Source: Parasponia andersonii
Lineage: Eukaryota > Streptophyta > Magnoliopsida > Rosales > Cannabaceae
NCBI GenBank assembly: GCA_002914805.1
Contig: JXTB01000096.1
Location: 823,660 to 887,659, forward strand
Reading direction: 5' to 3'
DNA: 64,000 nucleotides
Shown here: one piece after another, positions 60,450 through 64,000 of the stretch
How positions within the stretch are numbered: the first letter of the stretch is position 1
Layout: each line of letters begins with the position of its first letter
Translations under genes and position numbers: made by a program
The notes under the pieces: model-generated
What the model saw: the letters and a program-made list of their open reading frames with translations, nothing else
What the model was told of the DNA's origin: nothing
Database searches by the model: none

Positions 60450-61115
60450 CTACCAAAATAAGGCAGGCTGTGGAATTATGTTTCTTATTAGATTCATTTG
60501 AGAGTTGACGATGATCACTGTCCATGTTTTGTTGCTAAAGACCCCCAACTGTCCCATTCTCGAAAACACAATGAAGATCATTTCCTTTGACACATGCACT
60601 TCTATAAAAATCCAAGTAAATGCATTGTACAAGATTGAACCTCCACAGCACCGATAGTGTAGAAGGAACCAGCCATCAAGACAGCTTTTGCCGTCATAAA
60701 AGGTAGGAGGTATACGGCCAACGTCTAGATGTACTACATCATGTTGTACTTCCTCTTAACACACTATATTTTTTCGGTGGAGGGATTGTAGAGATTGTAC
60801 TTTGATCGTTTGAGAATTGGAAGTTTTAAACCTTGGTATATCAAAAGCCACGGAAACTTGTCGCTGGGTTTGATACCATCTATTAGTCGCCAACTCTTGC
60901 AGACAGAGCGAAATCGAATTTGGTCTATGAAACAAAGGCGTTTCGCGACGCAGCCTAGCTAGTATATCTTGGGGAAGGTCAGACCAATGCCTGCTGTTGT
61001 CATTAGAATTGGTTTTGAAAAGGAAGACTGTATTTTGTGTGTATGTGTGGGGATGGAAGGAAGAAGTAGCCACCAAATCTAAGGGTGTATAGATGAGTTT
61101 ATATTCATGTTTCAA
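60450..61115 (-). pseudogene. F-box/DUF295-like pseudogene
   Basis: Minus strand: a 40-residue leader, the F-box start HWSDLPQDILARL, then after an apparent one-base insertion (plus 60948-60953) the continuation AKRLCFIDQIRFRSVCKSWRLI, PWLLIYQGL and KYNLYNPSTEKI, ending in a stop. Further on are KSCLDGWFLL and an open piece at 60632-60450 (FREWDSWGSL / RMGQLGVFSNKTW in two frames). The same landmarks appear in the relics at 628-1006 and 37475-41260, showing a common family. At least one frameshift and two stops make it non-functional. Confidence 0.65.
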
Positions 61116-61754
61116 CTACCCCTTTAAATCATGACACATCATAGTTTCATTAAAAAAAAAAAGATGATACATTAGAGTTCCATTTAAGTTATGGACGGAA
61201 GGTATGAATCTTTTCTGCAATAAAATAGTTCAATGGGAATTCTTGCAATGAAAAATGATAGGGGTAAAATTCTAGGTAGGCGATAATTTAGGAGGAAAAA
61301 TTATAATTTATCCTATAATTTATAATAAAGAGTAGGTCGAGTTCCTCACCGAACAACTTCAGATACCACCTTATAGCATTTGCATATCGTTGTCACTTTT
61401 CCCTTAAAAAAAATATATAATCATTGTCAATTCGAATCAATTACTCGCTCTTATATCGAATGTAACATGCCATGTTGGAAAACTATTATAGATGTGAAAC
61501 TCTAGACATATAAAATCCCGACGAATACTGAGATATGCTGAGATGACTACAATGCAATTAAAAACTCGTTTACCCTATAATGCTATAAAATAAAATAAAA
61601 TAGTGCTGTTAGTGTTCGTCTGGCCTTTAATCAGTAGAACGATAGGTAATAAAATGAAATATTAACAAACATATAATGGTAGCAATCATTGGTTTGCCCA
61701 TTTGGGCACTAATTTCATATTATATACGGAAATATTTTTCTTACATGTATATAA

Positions 61755-61780
<26 letters not shown>
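61116..61780. other. intergenic DNA, no gene seen
   Basis: AT-rich, with no recognisable domain on either strand. It ends in an (AT)n tract at about 61758-61790. Confidence 0.5.
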
Positions 61781-61784
<4 letters not shown>

Positions 61785-61794
<10 letters not shown>

Positions 61795-62740
61795 TTCAAT
61801 TCAGTAGGTATTTTTTTCTATTTATATATAAATATTTTTTTTAACTGTTGGATTATTATCGATGATTATAACAAAATATATAAAAAAGACTTATATTATT
61901 AATATTTTTTTATTTTTTAATATAAAAAATGTGCAAAAAAAATTTATTTGACTAAAATAATATTTATGTACATATATAGATAAAAAAAAATATTGATGCC
62001 TATATATATATATATATAGAGGTTGTCGATCTAATATGTATTTTTTTTAATTTATGAATAGGTTTTTTTTTAATCGTTGGATTACTATTTAACGGTGATC
62101 TAATGATTATAATGAAGTGCATGAAAAGACGTGTATTATTAATATTTTTTTTCTCTTTTATTTTTTACAATAAAAAAATATACATGTTAAATTTTCATTA
62201 GCTAAATTGATATATATGCATAAATAAAAAAAATACTTACTGAATTAGTGCCTATATATATATATATATATATATATATACGTATTTAACGTTGACTGGA
62301 CGGCAGAACCACCTACTAAAATTGATTTCATATCTTTTGTTCTAAAAGTACTTCTTTTAGTATATCTTACTTTCATGGTAAATTATTATCTCTTTTGCTT
62401 TATTCTGTTTGATGGGAATAACCGAATAAGGTCACTATCTGTTACTTATTTTTTCGTACATGGCACTTCACTTTGAGTTGCCTATTAATATTCATATCTA
62501 TTCATATACGGGTTTATATATTCATACATATATGCAAATTAAGTCTCACAAACCATTATGGGAAGATATTTTTTTCCGTACTTATTTAATCAAACGACAA
62601 TAATAATATATAAAAATATATATATTATTAATATTATTTTTTTATTTTTTAATATAAAAAATAATACATAATAAATTTTTATTAATCAAATTAATATCTA
62701 TATATAAATAAAAAAAATATTACTGAATTAGTGCGCCGGT
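61785..62740. repeat. three partial copies of one AT-rich MITE-like repeat
   Basis: Copies begin near 61840, 62075 and 62590 and share TTGGATTA, GATTATAA, ATTATTAATATTTTTTT and AAATTTTTATTA-type blocks. ATTCAGTA lies at the left edge (61799), and its complement TACTGAATTAGTGC at about 62232 and 62715, implying terminal inverted repeats. Confidence 0.5.
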
Positions 62741-64000
62741 TTATTTAAAAAGAATAGAACCACTCAACTTTGAAAGATTAGCCAAATTCAAAGTTCTTTT
62801 CTTTTTCCCTGAAAAACCAAATTCTGAGTTGAACACCTATTAATTATACATTCTCATTTCCTGAACACTTTTTTATTGTTGACAATAGTACAATTACTTA
62901 TGACCACAACCTTTTTCCATTATTAATTCTCTTTTTGAACATCGCTATAGAGACACAATACCCCACCATGCAAATCAACTTTATTTATTTAAATCTAGGG
63001 ATATGCGATACAAATATATTAACATCGTACGACTTCATGAAGCTATAATTATCTCATTGCTGCCGAATGATTATGATTTGACATCATATTTAAATTCTCA
63101 TTCCCTACTTTTTATAATCTATCATTTATTTTTAAGTTTTCAAAAAGAAAACTATCATAAAAATAAACATTTATCCAATATTTCTTACAAATGGAGTCTT
63201 TTAGTCTCGTGGATAATGAACGTAAAGGGTACGATTACTTCATTGTACTCGTTGAAATATTGAGAGACGGAGAAAAAAAGCTCTGGCTACGATCTAAAGT
63301 GGTCCATTGACTCATGCATGCATGGCAGCCTTCTCTTAATTTGGTCTCTCCTCCTGATCACTTCAACTTTCGTGGTTATTGGCACTGATACGTCTCCAAT
63401 TAACTTTCTTCAGAATAAAATCTTGATGTTCAGAGTTTGCTTTACTGACCTGAACCTATTTTAATAGATAGCTCTAGCAAAGGGGGAAAAAAAGGACTAG
63501 GCTGCATGTGTTCCAAAATCTTTTTCAAAACAATAGCTTTTGTTTGTATCTCCATGTCACATATTCTTCAGCCGTTATTATAATACTACATATGTATATT
63601 ATAAAAAAAATGTAGTTATCCACAAATAAACATCAAAGTTTTTATCCATTATATATATATATATATATCAGCTGCTAAAGTCGACGATTCGCGCATAAGT
63701 TGTTAACCTCCTTTTTTTTATTTTCTATTTTCCTTTGGTTATGATCATTATTTTTTATGACTGATGATCAGTCGATCAAACTATGACTTAAAAATGTAGT
63801 GACTTGATTAGAAAAGCGTCTTCTTCCGGACTAAATTTATATACAAAGATGTTATTAAATGCTTTCAAAACATAAAATAATCTATAGTATGCTTTGACAA
63901 GTGTCACGTAGAAAGGATCATATAAGAAATACTATCTCATAAAGTCATAAAGTACAATTATATTGTACATGAGTGCTTTCATTATAATTTAGCAGAGAAA
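62741..64000. other. AT-rich DNA to the window end, no certain gene
   Basis: No domain-bearing ORF. The frame at 63003-63263 has no family features. An (AT)n tract lies at about 63651-63668. Confidence 0.45.
63318..63464 (+). CDS. possible short secreted peptide or first exon (low confidence)
   Basis: A 48-codon frame begins MHGSLLLIWSLLLITSTFVV, a classical signal-peptide shape (short N-terminus, Leu/Ile-rich core, small residues after), then IGTDTSPINFLQNKI and a stop. There are three overlapping ATGs; only this one gives the hydrophobic start. No family is recognised. It could be the first exon of a gene that splices onward, or chance. Confidence 0.22.
   Translation: MHGSLLLIWSLLLITSTFVVIGTDTSPINFLQNKILMFRVCFTDLNLF

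Noticed and set aside
63003-63263. 86-codon plus-strand frame near the window end
   Set aside because: AT-rich composition, no recognisable domain and no convincing promoter.
1-64000. CRISPR arrays, operons, phage genes or bacterial defence systems
   Set aside because: The window is plant nuclear DNA. The regular repeats found are two-copy tandem duplications, microsatellites and transposon termini.

Overview
This window reads as nuclear DNA of a flowering plant, most likely a eudicot. The genes carry introns with GT..AG borders, their leaders are CT-rich, the intergenic DNA is very AT-rich, and plant-type Ty3/gypsy, Ty1/copia, Mutator and CACTA elements fill most of it. Only three genes look intact, all in the first 16 kb. 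They are a short VIT-like (nodulin-21/VTL type) iron transporter (3553-4242, +), a glycine-rich RNA-binding protein of the RZ-1A type (6366-7129, -, two coding exons), and a six-exon TRM11-type tRNA guanine-N2 methyltransferase (13225-15815, +). RZ-1A and TRM11 are divergently placed across about 6 kb of decayed repeats. As I remember it, the Arabidopsis orthologues are direct neighbours too (At3g26420 and At3g26410), which suggests conserved gene order.

From 16 kb on, the sequence is largely transposable elements. Two tRNA-derived SINE-like copies lie at 16.1-16.6 kb in opposite orientation. A complete but decayed Tat-type Ty3/gypsy element fills 17555-28620 on the minus strand. Its 632/630-bp LTRs enclose gag, protease, RT, RNase H, a second RNase H and integrase, plus a separate spliced ORF on the opposite strand (aORF). 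A 336-bp tandem duplication containing an assembly gap (29895-29928) follows. Next is a decayed Ty1/copia element (30794-37319, +), then an F-box/DUF295-like pseudogene. A 2.4-kb solo LTR with a perfect 5-bp target duplication (38653-41055) sits in that pseudogene's 3' part, and a 1276-bp Mutator-like element with long inverted repeats and a perfect 9-bp target duplication (41350-42625) lies just beyond it.

A second Tat-type element (42947-51283, -) has 566-bp LTRs and also carries a plus-strand aORF, here with a clear TATA box, but it has lost its integrase by an internal deletion. It is followed by a CACTA (En/Spm) TNP2-like transposase fragment (52.2-53.1 kb), a pair of diverged kb-scale direct repeats that look like LTRs of a non-autonomous element (53.2-56.9 kb), a tandemly duplicated solo-LTR-like sequence (58.96-59.6 kb), another F-box/DUF295-like pseudogene (60.4-61.1 kb, -) and AT-rich MITE-like repeats up to the end.

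Three themes stand out. First, the antisense ORFs of both Tat elements have promoter-like signals, and the first also has splice and poly(A) signals. Second, three relics of one F-box family are spread over 60 kb, and two of them were struck by related LTRs. Third, short head-to-tail duplications (29-336 bp) are unusually frequent and occur in unrelated sequences. All family assignments come from reading translated sequence by eye; no database search was possible.
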